In this document: positions 50,985-61,400 of the stretch, piece after piece
How the letters are laid out: each line of letters starts with the position of its first letter
Position numbering within the stretch: position 1 is the first letter of the stretch
DNA from: Candidatus Krumholzibacteriia bacterium
GTDB lineage: Bacteria; Krumholzibacteriota; Krumholzibacteriia; LZORAL124-64-63
Length of the DNA stretch: 64,000 nt
NCBI GenBank assembly: GCA_016744705.1
Contig: JADGDU010000008.1
Location: 62,001-126,000, forward strand
Reading direction: 5' to 3'
Notes under the pieces: generated by a model
The model's database searches: none
Seen by the model: only the letters and a program-made list of their open reading frames with translations
Told to the model about the DNA's origin: nothing
Position numbers and translations under genes: made by a program

Positions 50985-52360
50985 TATATGGTTTTCGAGA
51001 AGATGGGCCGGTCTTTGTCCTTACCCAGATAAGTATCGAAAATCATAGCCACATTGCGCACAAAATAGCGGCCCTTGCTCGTGATGCGCAGGCCAGCTTC
51101 GTCCATTTCCACCAACCCATCAGCCAGAAGAGGCGGCAGAGCTTTGAGGCTTTCGGCAAAAAGCTCATTGGCCGGGGCACCAAATTCGGGCACCGTCAGT
51201 TTCCAGGGCAGTTCCAGATTGCACATGATGTTGATGATGGCCAAACGACGCAGACGGTCATCGTCACTGAGACGGTGGCCTTTTATGATGGGAAAGCGTC
51301 CGGAATCTACCGTGGCCGACCATTGGGCCAGGTCGGGATCGTTCTGCACAAAGCGATCACCCACATCGCCGATACCGCTCATGCCGAAGGCCAGCATATG
51401 GGGGGCGGGTTTGGTGGCATAACCCATGAAGTTGCGGTGCAAGGCGCGATTCTTCAGGGCAACGGAAAGCTCGTCATCCTTTTTTGCAAAATGATCGATG
51501 CCGATCCAGTCATAACCGGCTTCTCCGAACAGATCCACCGTCAGTTGGAAGAGCTGAAATTTTTCATATCCGGCCAGCATGATGGTGGTATCAACCTTGT
51601 TCTGCTCCGGACGCACCCAGGGCACATGGGCATAACTGAAACAGGCCACACGGTCGGGCTCCAGGCCGATGACCTCTTCAAGGGTGGCGGTGAATGAGTC
51701 GCGGGTCTGGCCGGGAAGGCCGTACACCAGGTCAACATTCACACCTTCGAAGCCAGCAGCGCGGCAACCATCATATACCCGAATGGTGCGGTCGTGAGAT
51801 TGCCGACGCCCAATGGCTATCTGCACAGTTTCTTCAAAATCCTGCACACCCAAACTGATGCGATTGAAACCAATATCTTTGAGAAATTTGGCCTCTTCAG
51901 GAGAACTAATGCGAGGATCCACTTCAATGGAGATTTCGGCCCCATCGGTCATCCGGAAGGCCGTGTGAAAGAGATTCAGAGCCCGCTCGGTTTGGGCCTC
52001 ATCCAGGAAATTGGGAGTGCCTCCGCCCCAGTGCAATTGCGAAACCAGACGGCCAGTGCCGATGACATCGGTGACCATTTTGATTTCCCGCTCCACAAGG
52101 TCGAGATATTGATCCACTGCGTTGGTTTCACGGGTCACCAGGGCGTTGCAACCACAGTAGTGACAGTGTTTGGCGCAGAAGGGCAGGTGCAGGTAAATGG
52201 CCAGTTCATCTTCTGGTTTTTGGGACAATTCCTGCAAAGCCAGCATGTATTCGTCATGGCCAAAGTCCTGCTTCCAGGCCGGCACCGTAGGGTAACTGGT
52301 GTACCTGGGGCCGGGCTGGTTGTATTTCTCGACAAATTCGGGCGTGATGGGCAAATCCAT
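50984..52360 (-). CDS. hemN: Oxygen-independent coproporphyrinogen III oxidase
   Basis: This radical-SAM enzyme decarboxylates two propionates of coproporphyrinogen III without oxygen. The protein has 458 aa. The cluster motif 'LPFCAKHCHYCGC' gives Cys62, Cys66 and Cys69 plus the following Cys71 of the HemN type. 'HWGGGTPNFLDEAQ' and 'SIEVDPRISSPEEAKFLKDIGFNRISLGVQDFEETVQ' are diagnostic of true HemN rather than HemW. The C-terminal HemN domain is present. The window contains no HemF, so this step would be oxygen-independent. Confidence 0.96.
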   Translation of the reverse strand: MDLPITPEFVEKYNQPGPRYTSYPTVPAWKQDFGHDEYMLALQELSQKPEDELAIYLHLPFCAKHCHYCGCNALVTRETNAVDQYLDLVEREIKMVTDVIGTGRLVSQLHWGGGTPNFLDEAQTERALNLFHTAFRMTDGAEISIEVDPRISSPEEAKFLKDIGFNRISLGVQDFEETVQIAIGRRQSHDRTIRVYDGCRAAGFEGVNVDLVYGLPGQTRDSFTATLEEVIGLEPDRVACFSYAHVPWVRPEQNKVDTTIMLAGYEKFQLFQLTVDLFGEAGYDWIGIDHFAKKDDELSVALKNRALHRNFMGYATKPAPHMLAFGMSGIGDVGDRFVQNDPDLAQWSATVDSGRFPIIKGHRLSDDDRLRRLAIINIMCNLELPWKLTVPEFGAPANELFAESLKALPPLLADGLVEMDEAGLRITSKGRYFVRNVAMIFDTYLGKDKDRPIFSKTI

Positions 52361-52366
52361 TATTTC

Positions 52367-53398
52367 CTACCTTCGGAATCCCTGAACGGTTTCCACAAGA
52401 GTTTCTACTGCTGCGATAGGGGCTTTGGGCAGAATGCCGTGGCCCAGATTAAAGACATGTCCCTTGGCTTCGGTGCCTTTGCGACATATTTCCAGGGCCC
52501 GGCTGCGGATCTGGTCGTGATCACCATAAAGCACCAGGGGGTCAAGGTTTCCCTGGAGGCTGTAGTTGGGCAGTTTCTTAATGCCATCAGAAAGATCCAT
52601 GGTCCAGTCCATACCCAGAGCTTCCACATCGAGGGTTTTTACGGACTCGAGGAACGGAGCGTTACCCTTGAGGAAATAGATGCGCGGCACACCGCTGTCA
52701 GCCAAACTGTCTAGAATTCTGCGAACCCGGGGCAGAATTACTTTGTCGAAATCCTGTGGGTGCAGAATGCCACCCCAGGTGTCGAAAAGCTGGATGGCAT
52801 CCACGCCTGCTTCCACCTGCATGGCCAGATAATCGATGATCTGGTCGGTGAGCTTGTCCATCAACTCGTCCAGCAATTCGGGACGGCTGTAGAGCATGGT
52901 TTTGAGGTTCTCGTAATTCTTGGATCCGCCGCCTTCGATGAGGTAGGTGGCCAAAGTGAAAGGTGATCCGGCGAAACCGATGAGGGGTGTTTTATCACCC
53001 AGTTCGCCTTTGATTAGTTTGATGGCCTCGGCCACATAACCGGTGCCTTCTCTGGCCTCAGTCACATTCAGATTCCGAATGTCATCTTCGCTGCGGATGG
53101 GGCGCTGCAGTTTGGGACCGCCATCTCCAAAATGGAAGGGGGCGCCCATGGGCTCCAGCGGCACCAGGATGTCGCTGAACAAAATGGCGGCATCAAAACC
53201 GAAGCGGCGGATGGGTTGCATCGTCACTTCACAGGCGGCTTCAGGAGTGCGGCACAGCTCATTGAAGCTCAGCTTTTTGCGCACGGCCATATACTCAGGC
53301 AGGTATCGGCCGGCTTGGCGCATGACCCAGATGGGAGTGCGGTCCGTGGGCTCACCACGCAGGTTTTTTAGAAAGATGCTGTCGTGCAATGTGCTCAT
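52367..53398 (-). CDS. hemE: Uroporphyrinogen decarboxylase
   Basis: This enzyme removes four carboxylates from uroporphyrinogen III. The protein has 343 aa. ATG at 53398 follows GGAG at 8 bp; the frame is open further up only within hemL. Diagnostic segments are 'RTPIWVMRQAGRYLPEY' (substrate-binding Arg), 'FGFDAAILFSDILVPLEPMG' (catalytic Asp), 'GFAGSPFTLATYLIEGG', 'GVDAIQLFDTWGG' and 'FNLGHGILP'. It starts 4 bp after hemL and ends 6 bp before hemN. Confidence 0.97.
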   Translation of the reverse strand: MSTLHDSIFLKNLRGEPTDRTPIWVMRQAGRYLPEYMAVRKKLSFNELCRTPEAACEVTMQPIRRFGFDAAILFSDILVPLEPMGAPFHFGDGGPKLQRPIRSEDDIRNLNVTEAREGTGYVAEAIKLIKGELGDKTPLIGFAGSPFTLATYLIEGGGSKNYENLKTMLYSRPELLDELMDKLTDQIIDYLAMQVEAGVDAIQLFDTWGGILHPQDFDKVILPRVRRILDSLADSGVPRIYFLKGNAPFLESVKTLDVEALGMDWTMDLSDGIKKLPNYSLQGNLDPLVLYGDHDQIRSRALEICRKGTEAKGHVFNLGHGILPKAPIAAVETLVETVQGFRR

Positions 53399-53402
53399 GA
53401 AC

Positions 53403-54680
53403 TCAACTCCAGGAGGTGAAGGTGTCGGCCACGGCGGCCACGGTTTTGTCGATGTCTTCGTCGGTGTGGGCCGCACTCATGAAGCCCACTTCCCAGCCCG
53501 AGGGGGCCAGATAAATGCCCCGGCCGATGAGGTCTTGGTGGAGGCGTCCGTAGGTTTCCATTTTACTGCCGTCGATGGCGTCAAATGACCGTGGGGCTGC
53601 GTCCTGGAAGGCTGTCCACCACAGGGAACCCTGGCGCACTACGGTGGCTGTGATGCCCGCATCCAGTGCTGCTTTTTCCAGGCCTGCCTGCAACTTGGCG
53701 CCTTTGCGTTCCAGCTCTTCGTAAAAACCAGGCTTGCCGATTATCTCGAGAGTGGCCAAACCTGCGGCCATGGCCACGGGGTTTCCACTGAGTGTGCCGG
53801 CCTGATACACCGGCCCATTGGGCGAAATGTGATCCATAATTTCCTGACGGGCAGCATAAGCACCCACGGGAAATCCACCACCGATGATTTTGCCATAAGT
53901 GCCAAGATCAGGGGTGATGCCCAGCAACTCTGCTGCGCCACCGCGGCCCACACGGAACCCGGTGATCACTTCGTCAAAAATCAATAAAGCACCATGACGG
54001 GTGGTCAACTCGCGACATTTCTCCAGGAATTCCTGTCGCTGGACCAACAACCCTGCGTTAGCGGGAAAGGGCTCTACGATGAGGGCGGCTGTGCTGTCGC
54101 CATTTTGGGCAAAGAAGGCCTCGAGGGCCTCATCATCATCCAAAGGCAATACGGCTGTGTGATGGGAAAAATCGGCGGGAACACCCCCGCTGCTGGGAGT
54201 GCCAAATGTGGCCAGGCCACTGCCTGCTTCCACCAGAAGATGGTCCACATGACCGTGGTAACAACCGGCAAATTTGACGATGGTATCGCGTCCGGTGAAA
54301 CCCCGGGCGAGGCGGATGGCGCTCATCACTGCTTCGGTGCCGCTGCTCACAAAACGCACCTGATCAAACAGGGGCAAGCGCTCCAGGAAGGCTTCAGCCA
54401 GCAGCACTTCTCGGCGGCTGGGGGCACCAAAACTGGTGCCTTCGCTGATGGCTTCAAGAGCAGCAGCGGCGACGTCCGGGTCAGCGTGGCCCAAAATCAT
54501 GGGGCCCCAGCTGAGGCACCAGTCGATGTAGTTTTTGCCATCTTCATCAGTGAACTTGCAGCCACTGGCTTTTTGAAAAAACAGGGGGTCGCCGGGCACC
54601 GATTTGAAGGCCCGCACGGGTGAATTCACGCCGCCGGGTAAGACTTTTTCAGCTCGTTGCCACCAAGTGTTGTTGCTCAT
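53403..54680 (-). CDS. hemL: Glutamate-1-semialdehyde 2,1-aminomutase
   Basis: This PLP enzyme converts glutamate-1-semialdehyde to 5-aminolevulinate, the step after HemA. The protein has 425 aa. ATG 54680 is 4 bp after hemB. 'KVLPGGVNSPVRAFKSVPGDPLFF' is diagnostic of the N-terminus, 'SSGTEAVMSAIRLARGFTGRD' binds the cofactor phosphate, and 'LLIFDEVITGFRVGRGGAAELLGITPDLGTYGKIIGGGFPVGAY' holds the Asp and the PLP Lys. GGATGG is about 10 bp upstream. Confidence 0.97.
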   Translation of the reverse strand: MSNNTWWQRAEKVLPGGVNSPVRAFKSVPGDPLFFQKASGCKFTDEDGKNYIDWCLSWGPMILGHADPDVAAAALEAISEGTSFGAPSRREVLLAEAFLERLPLFDQVRFVSSGTEAVMSAIRLARGFTGRDTIVKFAGCYHGHVDHLLVEAGSGLATFGTPSSGGVPADFSHHTAVLPLDDDEALEAFFAQNGDSTAALIVEPFPANAGLLVQRQEFLEKCRELTTRHGALLIFDEVITGFRVGRGGAAELLGITPDLGTYGKIIGGGFPVGAYAARQEIMDHISPNGPVYQAGTLSGNPVAMAAGLATLEIIGKPGFYEELERKGAKLQAGLEKAALDAGITATVVRQGSLWWTAFQDAAPRSFDAIDGSKMETYGRLHQDLIGRGIYLAPSGWEVGFMSAAHTDEDIDKTVAAVADTFTSWS

Positions 54681-54684
54681 GGTA

Positions 54685-55656
54685 TTAGATCCATCCCTTT
54701 TCGATAGCTTCATGTCCGTGGTAGGTGATGATCATGTCGCAACCGGCGCGGCGGAAGGCCAGCAGGTTTTCGCGGACCATAGCCGCTTCGTCCACCAGGC
54801 CAGCGGCTGCGGCATTTTTGACCATGGAGTATTCACCGGAAACGTTGTAGCAGACCAGAGGGCAGAGCACTTCGTCGCGCACCCGTTTGATGATGTCCAG
54901 ATAAGCGAGGGCCGGTTTGACCATGACCATGTCGGCGCCTTCCTGGAGGTCGAGGATGGTTTCGAGGATGGCTTCCCGGCCATTGCGCGAATCCATTTGG
55001 TAGCTTTTGCGATCACCCTGGGGGGCGCTGTCGCAGGCATCGCGGAAAGGTCCATAGTAGGCGCTGGCGTATTTGGCGCTATAGGAAAGGATGACAGTGT
55101 TTTCCAGGTCATTTTCGTCGAGGGCTTCGCGCATGCCAGCCACCCGGCCGTCCATCATGTCGCTGGGGCTGACGATGTCGGCGCCAGCTTTGGCGTGGGA
55201 AACCGCCATTTTGGCCAACTGTTCTACCGATGGGTCATTGAGAATGCGGCCGTCTTTGACAAAACCACAGTGACCGTGATCGGTATAGGCGCAAAGGCAG
55301 ACATCGGTGATGGTGATGATGTCGTCGCCAAATTTATCTTTCAAAGCACGCAAGCTGCGGTTGACTACGCTGTTGTCGTCCACGGCTGAAGTGCCGGTGG
55401 CGTCTTTGTGATCGGGAATGCCAAACAACAGGTGCGACTTCAGTCCCAATTCCAGATCCCGGCCCACTTCTTCGACGATGGTGTCGGCAGAGGTGTGGTA
55501 AACGCCGGGCATGGCACCAATTTCCTCATGAACACCGGTGCCATCGACCACAAAGTGAGGGGTGATCAGATGCCGGGCTGAAACTTCAGTTTCGGCCACC
55601 ATTTCACGCATGACGGCAGTGGAACGCAGGCGGCGGGGACGGTCGATCAGGTTCAT
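54685..55656 (-). CDS. hemB: Delta-aminolevulinic acid dehydratase (porphobilinogen synthase)
   Basis: This enzyme condenses two 5-aminolevulinates to porphobilinogen. The protein has 323 aa. The zinc-type cysteine cluster 'DVCLCAYTDHGHCG' marks a zinc-dependent active site. The Schiff-base lysines are in 'YSAKYASAYYGPFRDA' and 'MVKPALAYLDIIKRVRD'. 'DIVSPSDMMDGRV' and 'YNVSGEYSMV' are also typical. The N-terminus 'RPRRLRSTAVMREMVAET' is the allosteric arm. It overlaps hemD by 4 bp. Confidence 0.97.
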   Translation of the reverse strand: MNLIDRPRRLRSTAVMREMVAETEVSARHLITPHFVVDGTGVHEEIGAMPGVYHTSADTIVEEVGRDLELGLKSHLLFGIPDHKDATGTSAVDDNSVVNRSLRALKDKFGDDIITITDVCLCAYTDHGHCGFVKDGRILNDPSVEQLAKMAVSHAKAGADIVSPSDMMDGRVAGMREALDENDLENTVILSYSAKYASAYYGPFRDACDSAPQGDRKSYQMDSRNGREAILETILDLQEGADMVMVKPALAYLDIIKRVRDEVLCPLVCYNVSGEYSMVKNAAAAGLVDEAAMVRENLLAFRRAGCDMIITYHGHEAIEKGWI

Positions 55657-56369
55657 GATTCAATCTCCAGGGAGGTGGTGAGAGGTTCGCATCCGGCGGC
55701 ACGAACCATGGCGTTCAGATCTGGGCTTTGGGCCACTTGGGTGGGAAATCCGGCGTCGCGGCTAATGGCGGCGGTGGTTTCTCCAATGGCCACGCAAGAG
55801 GGGCGTTGGGCAAAGGCGCCGGTGAAAGCGCGCACAGCCGAGGGGCTGCAAAAGAATATGATGTCTGAGCTTTGGAAGTCAGCCTCCAGAGTGTCTGGTT
55901 CGGTGGCCAAGGTTTCATAAGTGGGCAATTCACACACTTGAAAACCTGCTGCCTCCAAGGTGATACGGGGATCAGCCATGCGTTTGGCGGCACCCGGCAA
56001 AAGCACCGTGGCTGGCGTTTCGACCTGTTGGCAGAAAAAGCGGGCCAGTTCGGCGCCGTCTAGTCCCGCAAAACCGAGATCGTCGGGCAGGCCCACCGCG
56101 GCCAGAGCCGCAGAGGTGCCCGCGCCCAGGGCCCCCAATTTTGCTGTGTGTGTGGTCATTCCCGAAGCCACAAAAACATCCACCGCCTGGGGTGAAGTGA
56201 AGAGAATCCAATCATAGGCGGTGGTGAAAAACTCCGGCGCAATATCCTTGGCGGCAAAGCGCAGCAAAGGCAAATCCCACACCTGAAAGCCGGCCTTAAC
56301 CAAGCTTTGATGCCAGATTTTATTCCGTTGCTCCTGCCGAGTCAGGATGATGCGAGGGGCGGTACTCAC
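55653..56369 (-). CDS. hemD: Uroporphyrinogen-III synthase
   Basis: This enzyme closes and inverts ring D to give uroporphyrinogen III. The protein has 238 aa. The family is poorly conserved; landmarks are 'IILTRQEQRNKIWHQSLVKAGFQVWDLPLLRFA', 'DWILFTSPQAVDVF', 'LLPGAAKRMADPRITLEAAGFQVCELPTYET', 'DIIFFCSPSAVRAF' and 'CVAIGETTAAISRDAGF'. It lies between hemC (4-bp gap) and hemB (4-bp overlap), which fits the order of the pathway. Confidence 0.9.
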   Translation of the reverse strand: MSTAPRIILTRQEQRNKIWHQSLVKAGFQVWDLPLLRFAAKDIAPEFFTTAYDWILFTSPQAVDVFVASGMTTHTAKLGALGAGTSAALAAVGLPDDLGFAGLDGAELARFFCQQVETPATVLLPGAAKRMADPRITLEAAGFQVCELPTYETLATEPDTLEADFQSSDIIFFCSPSAVRAFTGAFAQRPSCVAIGETTAAISRDAGFPTQVAQSPDLNAMVRAAGCEPLTTSLEIES

Positions 56370-56373
56370 GCTC

Positions 56374-57303
56374 CTAAGCTTCCTTGCTTTTCTGCTTTAC
56401 GGCTAACGATTTCCAGGCTTCTTCGGCGAGGTCATCAGGGCTATTTCCCTGCAGGCTGAGGCGCAGGGGATCGTTATCTTCAGCACTGTCGGCCAGGAAA
56501 ACTTCCATCTTCCACTGGCCATCCGTCAGCTGGATATTCACACCGAAGGGCAGTTGGCAACCCCCATCAAGGCGGTTCAACAGCAGCCGTTCGGCAGCCA
56601 CAGCACCGGCGGCTTCAGGATTATTCAACTGAGAAATGCCCTGCACCCAGTGGGCTTCGTCGCGGCACTGGATGCCCAACATTCCTTGAGCCGGGGCAGG
56701 AACAAACTCATCCACCGCCAAATTCTTGACGAAGAGGTCATCCAGATCCAATTCCAAACGGATGAGACCCGCATGAGCCAGCAGGATGGCGTCGTAAAGG
56801 CCTTCGCGCAGACGGTTGACCCGGGTGGGCACATTGCCACGCAGATCGGCGATTTCCAGGTCGGGCCGCAGCAAGTGCACCTGGGCCTGACGGCGGGCGG
56901 CGCTGGTGCCAATTTTTGCTCCCGATTTCAGGGGCAGGACATCGCCGGCGGCCAAGCGTTTTTCATCCACCGCTTCGCGGCGCACCAAAAGAGTTTCCCG
57001 GGAGTCTTCACGGCCCACCATGGCGGCCAGGACCAGGCCGTCAGGCATAGTGGTGGCCAGATCCTTCAGGGAGTGAACAGCCAGGTCCACGCGGCCGTCT
57101 AATTGTGCCTCTTCCAACTCTTTGGTGAAGAAACCTTTGCCTTCGAGTTTGGAGAAAGGGACGTTGTCGATTTTATCCCCGGTGGTTTTGATGATGGTGA
57201 TTTCGGGTTTGATGCCAAGGTCACGCAAGCAGGCGGAAATGTGGTCAGCTTGCCAAAGGGCCAAATCGCTGCCACGGGTGCCGATTCTGTAAACGGTGGG
57301 CAT
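56374..57303 (-). CDS. hemC: Porphobilinogen deaminase (hydroxymethylbilane synthase)
   Basis: This enzyme polymerises four porphobilinogens into hydroxymethylbilane on a dipyrromethane cofactor. The protein has 309 aa. ATG 57303 follows AGGAGAG at 4 bp. Diagnostic parts are 'YRIGTRGSDLALWQADHI', 'AVHSLKDLATTMPDGL' (catalytic Asp region), 'IGTSAARRQAQ', 'LRGNVPTRVNRLREG', and the cofactor-attaching Cys in 'RLDGGCQLPFGV'. It is the first gene of the ten-gene heme operon, so the promoter should lie in the 252 bp upstream. That gap also holds the terminator of the next gene but no other gene. Confidence 0.97.
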   Translation of the reverse strand: MPTVYRIGTRGSDLALWQADHISACLRDLGIKPEITIIKTTGDKIDNVPFSKLEGKGFFTKELEEAQLDGRVDLAVHSLKDLATTMPDGLVLAAMVGREDSRETLLVRREAVDEKRLAAGDVLPLKSGAKIGTSAARRQAQVHLLRPDLEIADLRGNVPTRVNRLREGLYDAILLAHAGLIRLELDLDDLFVKNLAVDEFVPAPAQGMLGIQCRDEAHWVQGISQLNNPEAAGAVAAERLLLNRLDGGCQLPFGVNIQLTDGQWKMEVFLADSAEDNDPLRLSLQGNSPDDLAEEAWKSLAVKQKSKEA

Positions 57304-57500
57304 TAAGCTCTCCTGTTTCAATACTTGGTCAGGCCAGATGTTTTCGTCTTAAGGCTAAAGGTGGGAGCAGGTTACAGGGGAGCAAGGAAAGTGATGTCAC
57401 GAGGGTGTCATTTGTTGTTAATTCATAAACTTAGGGCAGGTAATTCATGGGTTTGAGAGAAAATTCCCCCTTGGTTCTGCCTTTCCGGCAGGGGGGGATT

Positions 57501-57527
57501 AAAAAGGCCCCACTGTTGGGTGGGGCC
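57501..57527 (-). terminator. Rho-independent terminator of the tagged secreted protein gene
   Basis: On the minus strand GGCCCCAC and GTGGGGCC form a perfect 8-bp stem with a 6-nt loop, followed by five T residues. It lies 29 bp after the stop of the gene at 57556. Confidence 0.92.
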
Positions 57528-57555
57528 TCTCTGCAACCGGGATCACATACAAAAA

Positions 57556-58230
57556 TTACCGGAACAGGGATTTGACCTGATCAAAGCTGACGTTTTGAGT
57601 GGCCACAGGGCCATCAAAGTTGGCTTTAACCTGCAGAATGTCAGTGCGTCCCCAAGCGGAATCAGAATCCCATATTTCAGTGTACCAACTCCATGTTTCC
57701 ACGCCGTTGGCATCAGTTTGGCCACCCAAACCGGTGTTATCGTAACCGAAACAGAAGGTGGTGCCTGCAGGAACCACAATATTTTCAGTACTGATATCAA
57801 TGTAGGTGTAAACAAGGGGATCAACAGCAGGATCGGGTTCGATGGGGCTGAAGGCTCCATAATAATGAGCTGTGCTGGCGGGACCGGCTGGTGGCACAAG
57901 TCCGCCCATATCAATCCATACAACCCAGCCAAATTCGCCTGTGGCAGGGCCACTGCAAGGGAAGCCCAATTCCGTGAGATACAGATCTTCGCCGGAGTCA
58001 TTCATCACTGTGGTGATGAACCATTCGCCCCAACCATCGAAGCTTCCCTGGCTGGTGGGAATGAAGTCTTCGCTTCCGCCGGTGTTGTAGACCCAGTCAT
58101 CCTTGGCCGAGTCGGCAGCTTGGGCAACAGCGGGTTTGGTGGGAACGTCGGTACCGTTTTTGTCGATGATGGCACCAAAGGAGCTGGCAGCAATGAGACA
58201 GATAATTAAAACGAGCGATAGCTTCTTCAT
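57556..58230 (-). CDS. Secreted protein with C-terminal KSLFR tag
   Basis: The protein has 224 aa. ATG 58230 follows GGAGGA and gives a clean signal peptide ('MKKLSLVLIICLIAASSFGA'). The mature protein is beta-rich and aromatic ('SFDGWGEWFITTVMNDSGEDLYLTELGF', 'GEFGWVVWIDMGG', 'FGYDNTGLGG'), with only two Cys. I recognise no family. It ends 'SFDQVKSLFR', the same C-terminal tag as three secreted proteins near 12-15 kb, with different codons. It has its own terminator. The neighbouring genes (heme operon, tricorn) are unrelated to it. Confidence 0.75.
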   Translation of the reverse strand: MKKLSLVLIICLIAASSFGAIIDKNGTDVPTKPAVAQAADSAKDDWVYNTGGSEDFIPTSQGSFDGWGEWFITTVMNDSGEDLYLTELGFPCSGPATGEFGWVVWIDMGGLVPPAGPASTAHYYGAFSPIEPDPAVDPLVYTYIDISTENIVVPAGTTFCFGYDNTGLGGQTDANGVETWSWYTEIWDSDSAWGRTDILQVKANFDGPVATQNVSFDQVKSLFR

Positions 58231-58447
58231 GTGAGTGTCCTCCAAAGAAATAGGGTTACTTTTGAGGTTGCAATTGCACCCTACCAGATCCAAAGAGGAC
58301 TTTCAAGGCGAAATGAATCCAGGTTGTCTCTGGTCTCCAACGCCAACTGATGCTACTATGCCTATCCCCGACCAAATAATTAACCAACTGGGAATCTGCC
58401 GCCGGGCCTACCCGCACCGGCTTCACACACCCTCATGGAGATGATCG

Positions 58448-61400
58448 ATGAATACAATGCGCTGGACCCTCCTGGCCCTGATTTTGTCCCTGATTGCTAT
58501 CAATACGGCCTTTGCAGCGGAAGTTTTCCTTCCCCGCTACCCTGCCCTGAGCCCAGATGGACAGACTGTGGTCTTTTCTTTCCAGGGTGACTTGTGGAGC
58601 GTCTCCAGCCAAGGGGGGCAGGCGCGGCGCCTTACGGCTCACGAAGCTTACGATGCATACCCTGTCTTCAGCCCTGATGGGAATTCTTTGGCCTTTGCCT
58701 CCAACCGGTATGGCGATGAGGATATCTACATCATGCCCACTGAAGGCGGAGCGCCCACCCGGCTGACTTTTGCTTCCTCCACGGATCGCCCTGGCGCCTT
58801 TTCTCCTGACGGCCAAACACTTTATTTTGCATCTCGCCGTCTTTTCGATTTTCCCATGGGCGCTCAAATCCAACAGATTCCTGTGAGCGGGGGCACGCCA
58901 GCGCGCCTGGTGGATATTTTTGGTGATGAAGTGGCCACTCACGATGGCAGCACTTTCATCATCGCCGAAGGCCGGGTCAAAGCCAATCGCCTTTACTACC
59001 GGGGATCTTACCAGCGTGAGCTGCATTCCTGGAATGAAGGCAGCGATCCTCGGCCTCTCACCAAAAACCGAGGCTACGACCGCAACCCCATGGTGGGCCC
59101 GGACGGGCGCATTTTTTGGATCGGCGATCAAAATGATGCGAAACTGCCCAATGTCTTCACCATGAATGCTGATGGTAGCAACCAACAGGCTGTCACCACA
59201 TTCACTGAAGATGGTGTTCGTTCCGCTGGTCTGGGCAACGGTGGCCAGACTGTGGTGATCGAACGCGGGACCAGCCTCTATCTGGTGGACGCTGCCGGTG
59301 GTGAACCCAAACGGATGTTCATTCAAGTGGCAGACGACGCCATTAACAACCCGGTCGTCATTGAGAATAAAACGGCCAACGCCACCGAACTGGCCATCAG
59401 CAGCGATGGTGAAGAATACGCCATGATCATCGAAGGAGAGATCGTTCTGGTAAGCCGTGATCTGGGTGGCCGGGCCACCGTTGCGGTGCCAGGACCATGG
59501 CGGGAAATGGATATCAGTTTCCGCCCTGGATCCGCAGACACTCTCCTTTTTGTCACAGATCGCTGGGGCGAGAATGAAGTTTGTATTCTGGTTTCTGACG
59601 ACCCGGAAGAAAGCAATTTGCGTCTGGCCCGGCAGCTCAAAATAGAACGGTTATCTCCGGACACTTTGCCCACTACTACTCCCCAGTGGTCCCCCAAAGG
59701 AGACCGCCTGATATTCACCACCGGCCAGGCCAATCTGCACATCATGGATGCCGATGGGGATAACAACACTCTGCTGTTTGAGCACTGGCTGCTGTCGGAT
59801 TATGCCTTCTCTCCTGATGGTCGGTGGGTTGCCATCAGTGCCTACAATGGCGATTTCAACAGCGACATTTTGATCCTTTCAGTGGACGGTGGCGATGCGG
59901 TAAACATCAGCCGCCATCCTGATTATGACGACAACCCGGTGTGGAGTGCCGACGGCAGCATGTTGGCCTGGAATTCCAGTCGCCACAGCGCCTCTCCCGC
60001 CGATATGAATCTTGATGTCTACTATATGTACCTGACCCGCGAGTTGGATGAACGCACCACCGATGAGTGGAAAATCTGGGAAAAAACCCGCGACAAGGAA
60101 CCCGCTGCCACAGAAGAGCCTGAAGAAGATTCCGAAGATGACTTGGCTGCTCTCAAGGAAAAAGACGAAGAACCTGAACTCACGGTGGCCATTGATTTTG
60201 AAGATATCCACCTGCGCAGCCGCCGGCTGACTCGTCTTCCGGGCAATGAAACCCCCCAGGGCATTGATCCCAAAGGGGACCGTATCTATTTCACGGCCAC
60301 CATTGATGGCGACACGGATTTGTTCAGTGTGGATCGCTTTGGCAAAGAACGGGAAAATGTGACCAAAGGTGGTACATCGCCCCGCAGCCTGGCTTTGGAT
60401 GCTGAAGGAAAAAACTTCACTTTCCTTAAAGGCGGCCATCCTTCACGGATTGGCTCCGGTGGTGGCGAGGTCAAGACAACGGACTTCAGTGCCCGCCTGA
60501 AGATAGATCGTCCGGCTGTCCGTCTGCAGGTTCTGGACGAAGGTTGGCGCACTATGCGGGATCGTTTTTACGACCCGGCCATGCACGGTCTGGATTGGCC
60601 GGCTCTGCGTGAAAAGTACGGAGCCTGGGCCCAGCAGGTGGGCCATGATCGCGACTTCGGAGATGTTGTCAACTTCATGCTCGGTGAAGTCAATGCCAGC
60701 CATATGGGATATTACCCATCTTGGGGAAGCCCTGGTGATTATGGCACCGATGGCTATCTGGGGTTGGAATTTGCCAGGGACGAAAAAGCCACCGATGGCT
60801 TGGAAATTGCCAAAGTTTTGGCCCATGGCCCTTGTGATAAAGTCACCAGCAAATTGCTGCCCGGCGATGTCTTAAAAACTGTAGACGGCAGCTTGGTCTC
60901 ATCCTCTGCCAATCTTTTTGCGGCCTTGGAAACGCGGTCCGGTTTGCCAACCTGGTTGGAAGTGGTTCGCGATGGTGATGACCTGGAATTTCAGGTCGTG
61001 CCAACGTCCTACCGCAGCATCTGGCGGCTGAACTATACGGCCATGGAAAAATCCCGCCGAGCCAAAACCGAAGAGTCTTCCGAAGGCCGGGTGGGCTACG
61101 TGCACATCCAGGGCATGGGGTATGCCAACGTGCAGCGCTTTGAGCAAAACCTCTTTGCCGCAGCCGATGGCAAAGAAGCTTTGGTCATCGACGTGCGCAA
61201 CAATGGTGGTGGCTGGACCACAGATTTGCTGCTGACGATTCTGACCCAACCGGTGCATGCATACACGGTGCCTCGGGGTGGAGAAATCGGGTATCCCCAA
61301 ACCGAACGCCAGCCTTTTTACCGTTGGAGCAAACCCATCGTCGTGATTTGCAACGAAGGCAGCTACTCCAATGCTGAAATTTTCAGCCACGCCATCAAGA

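Noticed and set aside
57304..57555. A cobalamin or other riboswitch upstream of hemC
   Set aside because: No conserved box is visible. The only strong structure is the terminator of the neighbouring secreted protein gene on the minus strand.
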